A stretch of 64,000 nucleotides of DNA from Actinomycetota bacterium (GCA_030446465.1 JAUJNI010000001.1:665373-729372), one strand, 5' to 3'. Numbered from the stretch's first letter, positions 17,022 to 27,639 are shown. The notes: a model not told the origin generated them from the sequence alone. Made by a program: numbers and translations.

Positions 17022-18350
17022 GTGGGCTCTGTATCGATCGACACCATCGTCAACCTCTGCAAGCGCAGAGGCATCGTGTTCCCATCCAGCGAGATCTACG
17101 GGGGGCTTAGATCGGCGTGGGACTGGGGGCCGCTCGGGATCGAGCTCAAGAGAAACGTCAAGAATGCCTGGTGGCGGAGCATGGTGCACCTTAGAGACGA
17201 CGTCGTCGGACTCGAAAGCTCCATCCTGATGTCGTCCAAAGTGTGGGAGGCGTCCGGCCACGTCGCCACCTTCACCGATCCGCTGGCCGAGTGCACGAAC
17301 TGCCACAAGCGCTTCAGGGCCGACCACATCGACCTCGGCAAGAACTGTCCGGAGTGCGGGCACGCCCCTGCATGGACGGAACCCCGCCAGTTCAACCTCA
17401 TGTTCAAGACCAACATGGGGCCCGTCGAGGACTCCGCCTCGACCGTCTACCTGCGACCAGAGACCGCCCAGGGCATGTTTGTCGATTTCGTCATCGTGCA
17501 GCAGACGGCTCGCAAGAAGATCCCCTTCGGTATTGCTCAACAGGGCAAGTCCTTTCGCAACGAGATAACCCCCGGCAACTTCGTCTTCAGGACACGCGAG
17601 TTCGAGCAAATGGAGATGGAGTTCTTCGTCAAGCCGGGGACCGACGAAGAATGGCACGACTACTGGTTGAACGAGCGCATGAAGTGGTATCTCGATCTCG
17701 GCTTGCGCGAGGACAGGTTGCGGGTGCGCGAGCACGGCAGGGACGAGCTGTCCCACTACGCAAAGCGCACCTACGACATCGAATATGACTTCCCCGACAT
17801 GGGCTGGTCCGAGCTGGAGGGAATCGCGAACCGCACCGACTTCGACCTGAAGGCGCACGCGGAGCACTCGGGCCAGGACCTCTCCTACTTCGACTCCGAA
17901 TCGGAAGAGCGCTATGTGCCCTTCGTCATAGAGCCCGCGGTCGGGGTCGAGCGGCCCACCATGGCCTTTCTGATCGACGCGTACAGTGAGGAGGAGGCCC
18001 CGGCAGCCAGCGGCAAGATGGAGAAGCGCACGGTCCTGCGCATCGACAAGAGGCTGGCCCCCTACAAGGTTGCGGTCCTTCCTCTCTCCAAGAACCCGGA
18101 CCTGGGCCCCGTGGCAGAGAAGCTGGCGGCGGAGGTCCGCCAGAGCTTCGTCACCGACTTCGACATAACCGGATCGATCGGCCGGCGTTACAGGCGCCAG
18201 GATGAAGTGGGCACGCCGTTCTGCGTGACCGTCGATTTCGACTCCCTTACAGACGATCAGGTGACGGTGCGCGACCGTGACTCAATGGACCAAGAGCGCA
18301 TTCCCATGGATTCGCTGACCGAGTACCTGAGAAAGAGGTTCGAGCAATGA
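17022..18350 (+). CDS. glyS: Glycine--tRNA ligase (dimeric alpha2 type)
   Basis: 442 residues, class II aminoacyl-tRNA synthetase charging tRNA-Gly. The N-terminus has [20 protein letters not shown]. Motif 2 includes F-R-N-E-I-T-P. Motif 3 has [12 protein letters not shown]-terminal anticodon-binding domain covers about 340-440. The GTG at 17022 is preferred because family members begin close to the I-V-x-L-C-K-R-R motif. An ATG at 16983 adds 13 residues without similarity. It is divergent from the CNNM pair and overlaps ppdK by four bases. Confidence 0.95.
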   Translation: MGSVSIDTIVNLCKRRGIVFPSSEIYGGLRSAWDWGPLGIELKRNVKNAWWRSMVHLRDDVVGLESSILMSSKVWEASGHVATFTDPLAECTNCHKRFRADHIDLGKNCPECGHAPAWTEPRQFNLMFKTNMGPVEDSASTVYLRPETAQGMFVDFVIVQQTARKKIPFGIAQQGKSFRNEITPGNFVFRTREFEQMEMEFFVKPGTDEEWHDYWLNERMKWYLDLGLREDRLRVREHGRDELSHYAKRTYDIEYDFPDMGWSELEGIANRTDFDLKAHAEHSGQDLSYFDSESEERYVPFVIEPAVGVERPTMAFLIDAYSEEEAPAASGKMEKRTVLRIDKRLAPYKVAVLPLSKNPDLGPVAEKLAAEVRQSFVTDFDITGSIGRRYRRQDEVGTPFCVTVDFDSLTDDQVTVRDRDSMDQERIPMDSLTEYLRKRFEQ

Positions 18351-21073
18351 CCAAGTGGGTCTATGACTTCAACGAGGGCGATAGGTCGCAGAAGAACCTG
18401 CTCGGCGGCAAGGGGGCCAACCTCGCCGAGATGACCAACCTCGGCCTTCCCGTGCCTCCGGGGTTCACGATTACTACTGAAGCATGCAACGCCTACCGCG
18501 CCGCCGGCGGCCGGTTCCCCGAGGGCCTGCTCGACGAGGTAGCGGAGCATCGAAAAAAGCTCGAGGAGCAGATGGGCCGGGCAATCGGCGATCCCAGGGA
18601 CCCTCTTCTCGTCTCGGTTCGTTCGGGGGCGCCCTTCTCCATGCCAGGAATGATGGACACGGTTCTGAACGTCGGCTTGAACGACGAAAGCGTCGAGGGG
18701 TTGATCGCGCAGACGTCCTCTGAGCGTTTCGCGTGGGACTCCTACCGTCGCTTGGTGCAGATGTTCGGAAAGACGGTGATGGGAGTCGAGGGGGACCTCT
18801 TCGAGGAGGCGCTCGAGCACGCCAAGAGAGCCAAGGGTGTGGCGGACGACGTCGACCTGAACGTGGAGGACCTTCAGACGCTCGTTGAGACCTTCAAGGA
18901 CACCGTCCGCAAGGAAACTCAGCGCGACTTCCCCCAGGACCCGACCGAGCAATTGCACCTCGCGATAGAGGCGGTGTTCGGGTCGTGGGACAACCAGAGG
19001 GCGCGCGACTATCGCAGGCGCAACAAGATCTCGGACGCCCTTGGCACCGCCGTGAACGTCCAGTCAATGGTTTTCGGGAACAAGGGTGTCAACTCGGGCA
19101 CCGGCGTTGCTTTCACACGCGATCCTGCTACCGGCGAGAACAAGCCCTACGGTGACTACCTCGCCAACGCGCAAGGGGAAGACGTCGTGGCCGGCATTCG
19201 CAACACCCTTGCCCTCGAGGAGATGGGCGGTGTCCAGCCGCAGGCCTGGCGCGAGCTGCAAGAACACATGACGACCCTCGAGCGTCACTTCAAGGACATG
19301 AGCGACATCGAGTTCACCGTCGAGGACGGCAAGCTGTGGCTCCTCCAGACCCGAGTCGGCAAGAGAACTTCAGTGGCCGAATGGGTCATCGCCTTCGACA
19401 TGGTCGAGGAAGGGCTCATCGACGAGATCGGTGCGACTCGGGACCGGCTGACGGCGGGAAAGCTTGACGAGCTCTTCAAACCCATCATTCGAGCCGACCT
19501 GAAGGCTTCCAAGACCCCGGTCGCAACCGGCTTGAACGCGTCACCGGGGGCCGCGGTCGGCAGGGCGGTGTTCTCTGCCGATGACGCGGCGCGAAGAGCG
19601 GGGGAGGGCGAGAAGGTGATCCTCGTGCGACGGGAGACCAACCCGGACGACTACCACGGCATGGTCGCGTCGCAGGGCATTCTCACTTCAGCAGGTGGCA
19701 CCAATTCGCACGCCGCGGTGGTGGCTCGGGGCGAGGGCATCCCTGCGGTCTGCGGGGCGGATTCCATTCGCATCGACCGGGGGGCGCGCACGCTCACGGC
19801 GTCGGGACAGACGGTGGCCGAGGGCGACTGGATAACCATCGACGGCACGGACGGCACCGTCTATGCGGAGGAGCTTCAGACCGAGCCGTCGGTGCTCGAG
19901 GCCGCGATCCTGGGAGACGAAGAGTCGCGGTATTCAAAGCTCTATCGGGCCTACGAGCGCTTCATGCAGGTCGCGGACGAGCACCGCCGGCTCAGGGTGC
20001 GCGCCAATGCCGACACCCCCGAGCAGTCGACCAACGCAAGAGCCAGGGGAGCTGAGGGCATCGGGCTCTGTCGCACCGAGCACATGTTCCTGGGCGAGGA
20101 GCGCGTCGCGGCAGTGCGCAAGATGATCTTCGCCGGCACGGAAGAAGAGGAGGCCGAGGCCTACGACGCCCTGGCCCCACTGCAGCGCAACGACTTCGTG
20201 GGCATTTTCAAGGCGATGGACGGGCTGCCCGTCACGGTCCGCCTGCTCGATCCACCTTTGCACGAGTTCCTGCCCGACCGCGTCGATCTCGCGGTCGAGG
20301 TGGCTCTGGCACAAGAGCGGGGTCAGGACGAGGTCGAGGTGGGGCACGAGAAGCTGCCTCTTGCCGACGCCCAAGAGATGCTCCGCAAGGTTGAAGAGCT
20401 GCACGAGGCCAACCCCATGCTGGGATTGCGTGGCGTCCGGCTCGGCATCCTGAAGCCCGGTCTCTACGCCATGCAGGTCCGCGCCATCGTCGAGGCGGCC
20501 TGCGAACTGCGCAAGGAGGGAGCGGATCCCCAGCCCGAGATCATGATCCCGCTCGTGGCGACCGCCGAGGAGCTTAAGCAGATGCGGGACGAGCTCGAGC
20601 CGGTGGCTCGCGAAGTGATGGAGGAAGCGGGAGTCGAGCTACACGTGGAGTTCGGAACGATGATCGAGCTTCCGCGGGCCGCGGTCACCTCAGAAGCGAT
20701 CGCTGAGCACGCCGACTTCTTCTCTTTTGGAACGAACGACCTCACCCAAACGGCCTTCGGGTTCTCGCGCGACGACATCGGCAAGTTCCTCGGGATGTAC
20801 GAACAACGCAGACTGCTACCGGGCAACCCATTCGTATCGATCGACGAAAGCGGCACGGGTCGATTGATGGAGATGAGCGTCGCAGAGGGCAGGAGGGGAA
20901 ATCCCGAGATGCACCTGGGGATCTGCGGGGAGCACGGTGGCGACCCCGACTCGGTCGTGTTCTGCGACAAGATTGGGCTCGACTACGTCTCGTGCTCGCC
21001 CTTCAGGGTGCCGACGGCCCGACTGGCCGCGGCGCAGGCGGTGCTCGGCGAGGCTCAATCCAGCTCCAAATAG
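18347..21073 (+). CDS. ppdK: Pyruvate, phosphate dikinase
   Basis: A 908-residue enzyme interconverting pyruvate, ATP and phosphate with phosphoenolpyruvate, AMP and diphosphate. The N-terminal ATP-grasp domain (about 1-340) is followed by a central phosphohistidine domain with [10 protein letters not shown], placing the catalytic His at 455. The C-terminal PEP/pyruvate TIM barrel has the general acid/base Cys at about 860 in G-I-C-G-E-H-G-G. The length is normal. The ATG overlaps the glyS stop. It can serve gluconeogenesis or a diphosphate-linked glycolysis. Confidence 0.97.
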   Translation: MTKWVYDFNEGDRSQKNLLGGKGANLAEMTNLGLPVPPGFTITTEACNAYRAAGGRFPEGLLDEVAEHRKKLEEQMGRAIGDPRDPLLVSVRSGAPFSMPGMMDTVLNVGLNDESVEGLIAQTSSERFAWDSYRRLVQMFGKTVMGVEGDLFEEALEHAKRAKGVADDVDLNVEDLQTLVETFKDTVRKETQRDFPQDPTEQLHLAIEAVFGSWDNQRARDYRRRNKISDALGTAVNVQSMVFGNKGVNSGTGVAFTRDPATGENKPYGDYLANAQGEDVVAGIRNTLALEEMGGVQPQAWRELQEHMTTLERHFKDMSDIEFTVEDGKLWLLQTRVGKRTSVAEWVIAFDMVEEGLIDEIGATRDRLTAGKLDELFKPIIRADLKASKTPVATGLNASPGAAVGRAVFSADDAARRAGEGEKVILVRRETNPDDYHGMVASQGILTSAGGTNSHAAVVARGEGIPAVCGADSIRIDRGARTLTASGQTVAEGDWITIDGTDGTVYAEELQTEPSVLEAAILGDEESRYSKLYRAYERFMQVADEHRRLRVRANADTPEQSTNARARGAEGIGLCRTEHMFLGEERVAAVRKMIFAGTEEEEAEAYDALAPLQRNDFVGIFKAMDGLPVTVRLLDPPLHEFLPDRVDLAVEVALAQERGQDEVEVGHEKLPLADAQEMLRKVEELHEANPMLGLRGVRLGILKPGLYAMQVRAIVEAACELRKEGADPQPEIMIPLVATAEELKQMRDELEPVAREVMEEAGVELHVEFGTMIELPRAAVTSEAIAEHADFFSFGTNDLTQTAFGFSRDDIGKFLGMYEQRRLLPGNPFVSIDESGTGRLMEMSVAEGRRGNPEMHLGICGEHGGDPDSVVFCDKIGLDYVSCSPFRVPTARLAAAQAVLGEAQSSSK

Positions 21074-21086
21074 CCCTTAGTCGCGG

Positions 21087-22073
21087 ATGGTCGGTTACCG
21101 GGCACACATCGAGGAGACCGAGCGCGCGACTCTGTCCGACCGCGCCCAGCGGGCCGCCGCGTCCAAAGGCCGCGAACATCTCGAGGAAGAAGACGACCTA
21201 AGAACCTGCTTTCAAAGGGACAGGGACCGGATCGTTCATTGCAAGGCGTTTCGGCGTCTAGCCCACAAGACCCAGGTCTTCCTGGCCCCCGAGGGTGACC
21301 ACTACAGGGTTCGGCTGACCCACACCCTCGAGGTTGCCCAAGTGGCGCGCACCATAGCCCGGGCCCTCAGGCTCAACGAGGATCTCGTCGAGGCCATCTG
21401 CCTCGGCCACGACCTGGGGCACACGCCTTTCGGTCACCTCGGTGAGGAGGTAGTGGCGGAGTGGCATCCGGGGTTTCGCCACAACCTCCAGTCCGTTCGG
21501 GTCGTGGAGGTCTTGGAGCAACTCAATCTCACATGGGAGGTCAGGGACGGGATCGCCAACCACACCTGGTCGATGCCGTTGCCTGCGACTCTCGAGGGAC
21601 AGATCGCTCGCTACGCCGACCGCATCGCCTACCTCAATCACGACATCGACGACGCCATGCGGGCCGGCATACTGACCGAGCGAGATCTCCCACCCCAGAC
21701 CCTCGAGGTCCTGGGGGCAAGCCACTCCGAGCGGATCCGCACCATGGTGACCGACCTCGCCGACTCCTCGGGGGCCGGTCCCGAGATCAGCATGAGCGGC
21801 GCCATCTTCGAAGCAATGGCGCTGACAAGGGAGTTCTTATTCAAAGAGGTCTACCTGGGCCGGATCTCGCCGGCAACGAGGGAGGCGGTACGAGGGTTGC
21901 TGCGGACCCTGCTCGAGCATTACTCCAGTCGCCACCCCCCGGATGAGGGGCAACCCGTCGCGAATCCGAGGGTTGCGGCCGTCGACTACGTGGCCGGTAT
22001 GACCGATCGATTCGCCCTCAGGACCTTCGAGGCGATCAGCGAGACCACCGCACCGCATCTCGCCTTAGGATGA
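21087..22073 (+). CDS. dgt: Deoxyguanosinetriphosphate triphosphohydrolase-like HD protein
   Basis: 328 residues of the HD superfamily. The metal-binding motifs are visible as R-L-T-H-T-L-E-V-A-Q, then I-C-L-G-H-D-L-G-H-T-P-F-G-H, and a later Y-A-D-R-I-A-Y-L-N-H-D-I-D-D. The N-terminus has the D-R-D-R-I-V-H-C-K-A-F-R-R-L-A-H-K-T motif of dGTPases. Predicted activity is hydrolysis of dGTP or other dNTPs to nucleoside and triphosphate, tuning dNTP pools. dgt next to dnaG and the primary sigma gene is the usual actinobacterial order. Confidence 0.92.
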   Translation: MVGYRAHIEETERATLSDRAQRAAASKGREHLEEEDDLRTCFQRDRDRIVHCKAFRRLAHKTQVFLAPEGDHYRVRLTHTLEVAQVARTIARALRLNEDLVEAICLGHDLGHTPFGHLGEEVVAEWHPGFRHNLQSVRVVEVLEQLNLTWEVRDGIANHTWSMPLPATLEGQIARYADRIAYLNHDIDDAMRAGILTERDLPPQTLEVLGASHSERIRTMVTDLADSSGAGPEISMSGAIFEAMALTREFLFKEVYLGRISPATREAVRGLLRTLLEHYSSRHPPDEGQPVANPRVAAVDYVAGMTDRFALRTFEAISETTAPHLALG

Positions 22074-22117
22074 CGAGACTTCCCCGCCCAGTTGCTCCAC
22101 GGTTCTGAGGGATCGAC

Positions 22118-23920
22118 ATGGCGAAGATCAACGAGCAGGACAAGGACATGCTGCGCGAGCGCGCCGACATAGTCGACGTGATCTCCGGCTACTCGCGCCT
22201 CAAGAAAGCCGGCGCGCACACCTTCAAGGGTCTGTGCCCCTTTCACTCGGAGAAGACTCCATCGTTCACGGTCGACGCGGCCAAAGGATTGTGGCACTGC
22301 TTTGGATGCGGTCTCGGGGGGGACGTCTACCAGTTCATCCAGAAGGTCGAGAACGTGCCGTTTCCAGAGTCGGTGGAATGGCTCGCTGCAAAAGTGGGTT
22401 ATCAACTTCGATACGAGGAGATGCGACCGGGGGAGGGGGCCGCGCGGGGGGCCAGGTCGCGGTTGCTTGAGGCCAACAAGGCAGCGTCCGATTTCTGGCA
22501 CCGGGCGCTGACGTCTGCTCCCGAAGCTACGGAGGCCCGCCGATACCTCAAGGCCCGTGGGTTTACCCGTGAGGTAGCCGAGCGGTGGCAGCTTGGCTAC
22601 GCCCCGGGACGAAACGCGCTGTGCCGTCAGTTGTTGTCGAAGAGCTTTTCGGAGCAGGAGTTGCAGCAGGCGGATCTTGCCCGCAAGTCCCAGCGGGACG
22701 GCAGTCTCTATGACACCTTTCGGGAGCGCATCATCTTTCCGACGTGGGACCTGCAAGGGCGGGTGGTGGGGTTCGGCGCACGGGCCCTCGGGGATGCGCA
22801 ACCGAAGTACTTGAACACTTCGGAGACGCCGGTCTTTTCCAAGTCGCGGGTGATGTACGGCCTCAATCGCGCGAAGTCTGCGATCGCCAGGGGTGTCGCC
22901 GTGGTCGTGGAGGGCTACACGGACGTCATCGCCCTCCACGAGGCGGGCATCGACGAGGCCGTCGCCACCAACGGTGTGGCACTCGGAGAAGGTCACTTCG
23001 AGCAACTCAAGAAGTTCTCCCAGCGGGCGGTTGTGATGCTCGACTCGGATGCCGCCGGGCGGGGCGCAACCGAGCGAACCTTCGAGATCCACAGCCGTGT
23101 GGGGGTCGAGGTCCTCGTAGCCGTCCTTCCTCCGGGCCGGGATCCGGCGGACGTGGTTAGGGAGGACGGTCCCGATGCAATCAGGAAGACGATTGATGCA
23201 GCGCAGCCCATGCTCGAGTTCAAGCTCGAGCAATTGCTCGGCAAGATTGCATTGGATACTCCCGAGGCCCGCGCCCGGGCCGTGAGGCAAGCTGCCCAGG
23301 TGCTAGGGTGGCACCCGGACCCGATCGCACGACACGAGTACGCTTTCATGACCGCCCAACGGATAGGAGTTGACCCGGAAACGGTTCAGAGAGCGCTCAG
23401 CGAAGAGCGTCTTGCTTCCGAGGCGACGGGGGGGAGTGCAGATGGACACGAAGTGCGTCGCCTACCGGGCCACGTCAAGGTCGAGCGGCAGGCGCTCCAG
23501 CTGATGCTTGCTCATCCCCAGCAAGTCAAGAGCTGGGCGGAAGACGTCTCCGATTCTCACTTCACGTCTCCAACACGCCGCGAGGTCTGGCGCGCCGCGC
23601 GAGCGGCAGCCGATGCGAGCAGTGCGAGCCTCGGTCCCGAAGTTGCCGAGCAGCTCTCTCCAGAGGCTCTATCGTTGTTTACGGAGTTGACGGTGGGTCT
23701 CGACTCCGCGTCAGACGAGGGGTTGTCCGAGCGAATAGAGGAAGTGTTTGTTCGTATCAAGGTGTTCAGCTTGGAGCGAGAGATCAAGAGACGTCGCAGC
23801 ACGCTACAGGATGTCAACCCGGTTGCCGACCCACAACGACATGACGACCTTTTCACACAACTTGTCGCGCTCGAGGCCGAGCGCAGGGATTTGCTGCGGC
23901 AGTTGCAGGGAGCTGCGTAG
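22118..23920 (+). CDS. dnaG: DNA primase DnaG
   Basis: A 600-residue primase that synthesises RNA primers at the replication fork. The N-terminal CHC2 zinc finger has ligands C40, H43, C61 and C64. The catalytic core includes the E-G-Y-T-D TOPRIM motif near residue 265 and the M-L-D-S-D-A-A-G metal motif near 308. The C-terminal part from about residue 450 is the DnaB-helicase-interaction region and is poorly conserved. ATG start; the sigA start follows the stop by 3 bases. Confidence 0.96.
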   Translation: MAKINEQDKDMLRERADIVDVISGYSRLKKAGAHTFKGLCPFHSEKTPSFTVDAAKGLWHCFGCGLGGDVYQFIQKVENVPFPESVEWLAAKVGYQLRYEEMRPGEGAARGARSRLLEANKAASDFWHRALTSAPEATEARRYLKARGFTREVAERWQLGYAPGRNALCRQLLSKSFSEQELQQADLARKSQRDGSLYDTFRERIIFPTWDLQGRVVGFGARALGDAQPKYLNTSETPVFSKSRVMYGLNRAKSAIARGVAVVVEGYTDVIALHEAGIDEAVATNGVALGEGHFEQLKKFSQRAVVMLDSDAAGRGATERTFEIHSRVGVEVLVAVLPPGRDPADVVREDGPDAIRKTIDAAQPMLEFKLEQLLGKIALDTPEARARAVRQAAQVLGWHPDPIARHEYAFMTAQRIGVDPETVQRALSEERLASEATGGSADGHEVRRLPGHVKVERQALQLMLAHPQQVKSWAEDVSDSHFTSPTRREVWRAARAAADASSASLGPEVAEQLSPEALSLFTELTVGLDSASDEGLSERIEEVFVRIKVFSLEREIKRRRSTLQDVNPVADPQRHDDLFTQLVALEAERRDLLRQLQGAA

Positions 23921-23923
23921 GTC

Positions 23924-25180
23924 ATGAGTGACCAGACCATCGCACCGAAGGTTTCGGAACAAGAGGTAGGCCCTCACTCGAGCATCACGGATATTTCCCC
24001 CACAGAGCTCGAGGTCCGCGCAGTGGTCTCGGGGGCGCAGCGCGACGGCTGCATAACGGCTGCGGATCTCGCTGAAAAGCTGTCGATCCTCGAGCTAACG
24101 CCGGACGAGACCGACGGGATCTATCAAAAGCTCGTGGAGCTCGGCGTCGACATCGTCGAGGACGAGTCCATCGTCGAGGAGCAGGCCGAAGCTCAGGTAG
24201 TAGAGGCCGCGGATCCGGATGACGATCGGATGAGAGCACGTCGAGAGGTAGACACCGCGCTCAAGGCGCCGACCAACGATCCGGTGAGGATGTACCTGAA
24301 GGAGATCGGGCGCGTGCCGCTTCTCACCGCTCAAGAGGAGGTCGATCTCGCCAAGCGCATCGAGGCGGGCCTGCTTGCCGAGGAGACGCTCGAGCATGAC
24401 GGCCAGAAGATGTCCGAGGAACAGGTGCGCGACTGCCGCTTCACGGCTCGTGATGGCGAGAGGGCCAAGCGGCATCTTGTCGAAGCGAACCTTCGTCTCG
24501 TCGTGTCGATCGCAAAGCGCTACGTGGGGCGCGGAATGGCCTTCTTGGATCTCATTCAGGAAGGCAACCTGGGGTTGATACGGGCCGTCGAGAAGTTCGA
24601 CTACACCAAGGGCTACAAGTTCTCGACCTATGCGACCTGGTGGATCCGTCAGGCGATCACACGCGCGATTGCGGATCAAGCTCGGACCATCAGGATTCCG
24701 GTCCACATGGTGGAGACCATCAACAAGCTGGCGCGCATCCAGCGCCAGCTGCTGCAGGACCTCGGACGCGAGCCGACCGCAGAAGAGATCGCCCAGCAGA
24801 TGGAGCTGAGCCCCGAGAAGGTTCGAGAGATCCAGAAGATCTCTCAGGAGCCCGTGTCGCTCGAGACGCCAATCGGCGAGGAGGAGGACTCTCACCTCGG
24901 CGATTTCATCGAAGACTCAGAGGCGGTCGTGCCGCTCGAGAGAGCCTCGTTCAGGTTGTTGCAGGAGCAGCTCGAATCGGTGCTTCACACGCTCGCGGGT
25001 CGGGAGAAGGAAGTCATCCGCCTTCGGTTCGGCTTGGTCGACGGTCAACCGCGAACCCTGGAGGACGTCGGTAAGAAATTCGGGGTCACGCGCGAGCGAA
25101 TCCGTCAGATCGAGTCAAAGACGCTGTCGAAGCTGCGGCATCCCTCGAGGAGTCAGAAGCTGCGCGACTACCTCGAGTAA
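23924..25180 (+). CDS. sigA: Primary sigma factor RpoD/SigA
   Basis: A 418-residue sigma-70 family protein. Region 1.1-like segment at about 30-90, region 1.2 at [11 protein letters not shown] (about 118), region 2 including [17 protein letters not shown] (about 228-245), region 3 with the I-P-V-H-M-V-E-T start, and region 4 with the [12 protein letters not shown] helix-turn-helix. It directs RNA polymerase to housekeeping promoters. dnaG-sigA adjacency recalls the macromolecular synthesis operon, here without rpsU. Confidence 0.96.
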   Translation: MSDQTIAPKVSEQEVGPHSSITDISPTELEVRAVVSGAQRDGCITAADLAEKLSILELTPDETDGIYQKLVELGVDIVEDESIVEEQAEAQVVEAADPDDDRMRARREVDTALKAPTNDPVRMYLKEIGRVPLLTAQEEVDLAKRIEAGLLAEETLEHDGQKMSEEQVRDCRFTARDGERAKRHLVEANLRLVVSIAKRYVGRGMAFLDLIQEGNLGLIRAVEKFDYTKGYKFSTYATWWIRQAITRAIADQARTIRIPVHMVETINKLARIQRQLLQDLGREPTAEEIAQQMELSPEKVREIQKISQEPVSLETPIGEEEDSHLGDFIEDSEAVVPLERASFRLLQEQLESVLHTLAGREKEVIRLRFGLVDGQPRTLEDVGKKFGVTRERIRQIESKTLSKLRHPSRSQKLRDYLE

Positions 25181-25186
25181 GGCACG

Positions 25187-25495
25187 CTAAGGCGTGGGAG
25201 GCGGCGCCACCGAGAGACCGGTTTGTTGACCGTCGCCAGAGCGCTTTTCCTGGACCGTCCCTCTGACCTTGGAGACGCCTTCGCTCGCTTTGTCCTTGGC
25301 CTGCTCGTAGCCGGAGCTGGCCGCATCCTTGGCCCGGCCCGTCACACGCTGCACCTGGGGTGAGTCGAGCAGGTTGTCGTAGAGACGACGGAGCTGCTCG
25401 TAGCGTTCGGTCCCAGCCTTGGCGCCCAGAACGTAGCCTGCGCCGAAGCCGATCATCAAACCCAGCTTGCCCTTCATTGGTGTGACCCTCCTCAC
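25187..25495 (-). CDS. Small YtxH-like membrane-anchored protein
   Basis: Up to 102 residues (an internal ATG at 25477 gives 96). After a short N-terminus there is one glycine-rich hydrophobic segment (G-L-M-I-G-F-G-A-G-Y-V-L-G-A-K-A-G) and then an amphipathic, charged, alanine-rich region. This is the layout of YtxH-type stress-associated envelope proteins. It ends six bases from the convergent sigA stop. Function unknown. Confidence 0.65.
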   Translation of the reverse strand: MRRVTPMKGKLGLMIGFGAGYVLGAKAGTERYEQLRRLYDNLLDSPQVQRVTGRAKDAASSGYEQAKDKASEGVSKVRGTVQEKRSGDGQQTGLSVAPPPTP

Positions 25496-25570
25496 TAGGC
25501 GTCCGCCGTGTCATCGTATGCAGCGGCTTCCGTCCAGTCCACTGGCGGCCGGTAGGATGCGATCCGTCGT

Positions 25571-25644
25571 TCCGGGGTAGCTCAATTCGGCAGAGCGGCC
25601 GGCTGTTAACCGGTAGGTTGCGGGTTCGAGTCCCGCCCCCGGAG
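25571..25644 (+). tRNA. tRNA-Asn (anticodon GTT)
   Basis: A 74-base cloverleaf: acceptor TCCGGGG pairs with CCCCGGA, discriminator G. D-arm with AGCTCAATTCGGCAGAGC, anticodon loop CTGTTAA with GTT, and T-arm CGGGTTCGAGTCCCG. CCA is not encoded. IS481-like end repeats begin nine bases downstream. Confidence 0.96.
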
Positions 25645-25652
25645 CTCTGTGA

Positions 25653-25697
25653 TGTCGCGGGCCATGGTGGACAGGTGTCGCGGAGCATAGTGGACAG
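25653..25697. repeat. Two 23-bp-period iterons at the end of an IS481-like element
   Basis: Two copies beginning TGTCGCGG and ending GTGGACAG, starting at 25653 and 25676, exactly 23 bases apart. They lie between tRNA-Asn and the C-terminus of a broken IS481-type transposase, so they should be transposase-binding repeats at the element's right end. Their period equals that of the arrays behind tRNA-Ile2 and the 39.7-kb tRNA fragment. Confidence 0.7.
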
Positions 25698-25698
25698 T

Positions 25699-26145
25699 TC
25701 AGCTCTGGTCTTGGGGCTGGTAGTCGCGGTTCGGATTGAGGATCAGCTGACGCAAGAGCTCGCCATCTTCTGAGAGCACCCGAATGTCGCGTCCCTCTAC
25801 GAGCAGGATGACCCGAGTCCGTTTTAGAGCACGACCGAGCCCGATGTGATGGAGCTTGCTCTTGTAGCGGATCGTCACCTTGCCGTGCCCGTCGATCTTA
25901 TCGTGACGAACACGCAGCTCCCTGCTGATTGCCTGTGACCGGTTGTGGGGACGGGCCTTGTCCCTCGAGTCAAATGCGGCGCGAGGAGTCATATGTGCTT
26001 TGGCCCGGTGCGGGCGGATCTCGTTGTAGTAGGCGGCGAAGCGATCGACCTGCGCCTGGAGGTCGGCGATGGTTGCCGCCCGGGCTTGTCTGGACAGGAA
26101 CAGCTTGAGCGTCTGGTGGAAGCGCTCGACCTTGCCGCAGGCGTG
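25699..26145 (-). pseudogene. IS481-family transposase, C-terminal fragment
   Basis: The minus strand encodes only the last ~148 residues of an rve-type transposase. It begins at C-G-K-V-E-R-F-H-Q-T-L-K, continues with Y-Y-N-E-I-R-P-H-R-A, and ends with a C-terminal beta-rich tail (V-L-S-E-D-G-E-L-L). The DNA-binding domain and most of the catalytic core, including the first two acidic residues, are missing. Similarity stops near 26145, and the IS110 element begins shortly to the right, so that insertion or a deletion removed the 5' part. The open frame continuing right to 26775 is antisense to IS110 and is not part of the gene. Confidence 0.85.
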
Positions 26146-26159
26146 ACAATCCGGCCGTG

Positions 26160-26373
26160 AACTCTCCGCCTCATGGAGAGTGCCGGTAACCGGCCGGAGG
26201 TGACTCGAAATTTCCGCATGTCGTGGCACAAGGCCAATGACCTGTGACCTGACTCGTCCCTCCGACCGGGACCGGGCTAGCGGAAGTGACTTGATAGAAG
26301 GGTGCTCGAGACCCAACGCCTGCGTGTCCTCCCGCTGGTCACATCGTAGGTCGGCTGGCGAAAGGAGGCCAGG
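26160..26373 (+). ncRNA. Candidate bridge RNA region of the IS110 element
   Basis: In the IS110 group, a structured bridge RNA is transcribed from the non-coding left end upstream of the transposase. This segment opens with a perfect 6-bp stem (CTCTCC at 26162-26167, GGAGAG at 26175-26180). It contains TGACCTGAC at 26245, complementary to sequence right after the transposase gene, as a donor-guide segment would be. Placement follows family knowledge, and no fold was computed. Confidence 0.3.
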
Positions 26374-27408
26374 ATGGGCGTGACGGTGGGGATCGATTCG
26401 CACAAGAGCTCGCTCGCGGTTGCGGTGCTCGATGATCTGGGACGACCCTTGGGGGTTCGAGAGTTCGCCAACAACTCGAGCGAGCACCAGAACCTGAGGC
26501 GATGGATCGCGTCTCATGGCGACACTCGGCTGATCGGCGTCGAGGGCTCCGGCAACTTCGGCGCAGCACTGACTCGCCACCTGCTCGAAAGCGGCGAGGA
26601 CGTCCACGAGGTGCCGGCGTTTCTGAGTCACCGAGAGCGCAAGAAGGCTCCTGCACGAGGCAAATCTGATCCTCAAGACGCTCTCGCCATCGCTCGCGTC
26701 ACAGCTCGCGGTGATGGTCTCTCGGCGCCCCAGCGGACCGAGATATTCCAAGACCTGAAACTGCTGAGCGAGCACCGTGACCAGCTAGTTCGCGCCCGCA
26801 CCCAGCTCATCAATCGGACCCACAAGAACCTCGTGGCCTCGCACCCGGGCTACGAGCAGCGGATCCCGAAACTGACGACGAAGAGGAGCCTCCAGACGGC
26901 GATGGCGATGTTGCGCAACGACCGTTCCGTCCGTGCAGGCCTCATCCGAGACCGCATCGCAGAGATCCGCCGGATCAACGACAAGATCGCGGCTGTTGAG
27001 AAGCAGCTTGCTTCGAAGGTGATCGAGTCGGGCACGGGATTGACGCAGCTGTGCGGCATCGGGTTCATCGCGGCAGCCAAGATCCTCGGAGAGGTGGGAG
27101 ATCTCCGCCGGCTCCGTTCCAAGGCCGCATTCGCGATGTTCACCGGGACGGCTCCCTTGGAAGCATCCTCTGGTCGCACGAAGCGTCACCGGCTCAACCG
27201 AGGCGGCAACCGTCAGCTCAACTACGCGCTGCACATGATGGCCATGGCCCGGCGGCGAGGCGACCTCGACACGAAGCTCTACATGGAGCGCCAGAAGGCT
27301 GCGGGCAAGTCGGATAAGGAGGCGATGCGATGCCTCAAACGGCAACTATCGAACGTCGTCTTCCGCCAGCTGATCACCGAGGCCAAGGGTTTGATCTCGA
27401 CGGTTTGA
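26374..27408 (+). CDS. IS110-family transposase (DEDD recombinase)
   Basis: 344 residues, full length for the family. The RuvC-like N-terminal domain has acidic residues D8 (G-I-D-S-H-K), E57 (G-V-E-G-S-G), D99 and D102 (S-D-P-Q-D-A). The C-terminal Transposase_20 domain has L-C-G-I-G-F-I-A-A-A and the catalytic-serine region A-S-S-G-R near residue 268, followed by R-G-G-N-R-Q-L-N-Y-A. A strong GGAGG precedes the ATG. It is intact and potentially active. It should catalyse RNA-guided recombination with its bridge RNA. Confidence 0.95.
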   Translation: MGVTVGIDSHKSSLAVAVLDDLGRPLGVREFANNSSEHQNLRRWIASHGDTRLIGVEGSGNFGAALTRHLLESGEDVHEVPAFLSHRERKKAPARGKSDPQDALAIARVTARGDGLSAPQRTEIFQDLKLLSEHRDQLVRARTQLINRTHKNLVASHPGYEQRIPKLTTKRSLQTAMAMLRNDRSVRAGLIRDRIAEIRRINDKIAAVEKQLASKVIESGTGLTQLCGIGFIAAAKILGEVGDLRRLRSKAAFAMFTGTAPLEASSGRTKRHRLNRGGNRQLNYALHMMAMARRRGDLDTKLYMERQKAAGKSDKEAMRCLKRQLSNVVFRQLITEAKGLISTV

Positions 27409-27639
27409 CAACATAGAAGGTCAGGTCAGAGGGCCCTTCAATGTCGACGATGCCTCGGGTGTTCCACATTTGTTCCACGTTCAAGTGTCTCCGCAAGGTG
27501 ACTCCAGGGGTTGGGCCGAGGGAACCAGCCATGACGACCGTCGCAATGGGCCTGGCAGGCGGTCACAACCTGCGGTCTATCCCCGGAGTCCGAAGACAAC
27601 TACCGCCCGCTACAGGCCTGCAAGCGACTGCGAATCGAT

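Larger units (their letters stand above)
26160..27430 (+). mobile_element. IS110-family insertion sequence (approximate limits)
   Basis: One complete DEDD transposase gene with about 215 bases of non-coding left end and a short right end. IS110 elements lack classical terminal inverted repeats and target duplications, so exact ends cannot be fixed from one copy. A 9-base segment at 26245-26253 (TGACCTGAC) is the reverse complement of 27420-27428, just past the transposase stop. This gives a rough right boundary. Confidence 0.6.

Noticed and set aside
21986..23290. A 434-codon minus-strand open frame
   Set aside because: It is antisense to dgt and dnaG, both of which have complete catalytic motifs. 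The antisense translation is arginine/leucine-rich shadow sequence.
26146..26775. Full-length IS481 transposase reading through to 26775
   Set aside because: Similarity stops near 26145. The rest of the open frame is antisense to the IS110 left end and transposase.
26245..27428. Terminal inverted repeats of the IS110 element
   Set aside because: The 9-base complementary pair is too short and internal on the left, and IS110 elements lack terminal inverted repeats. It is kept only as a possible guide match.
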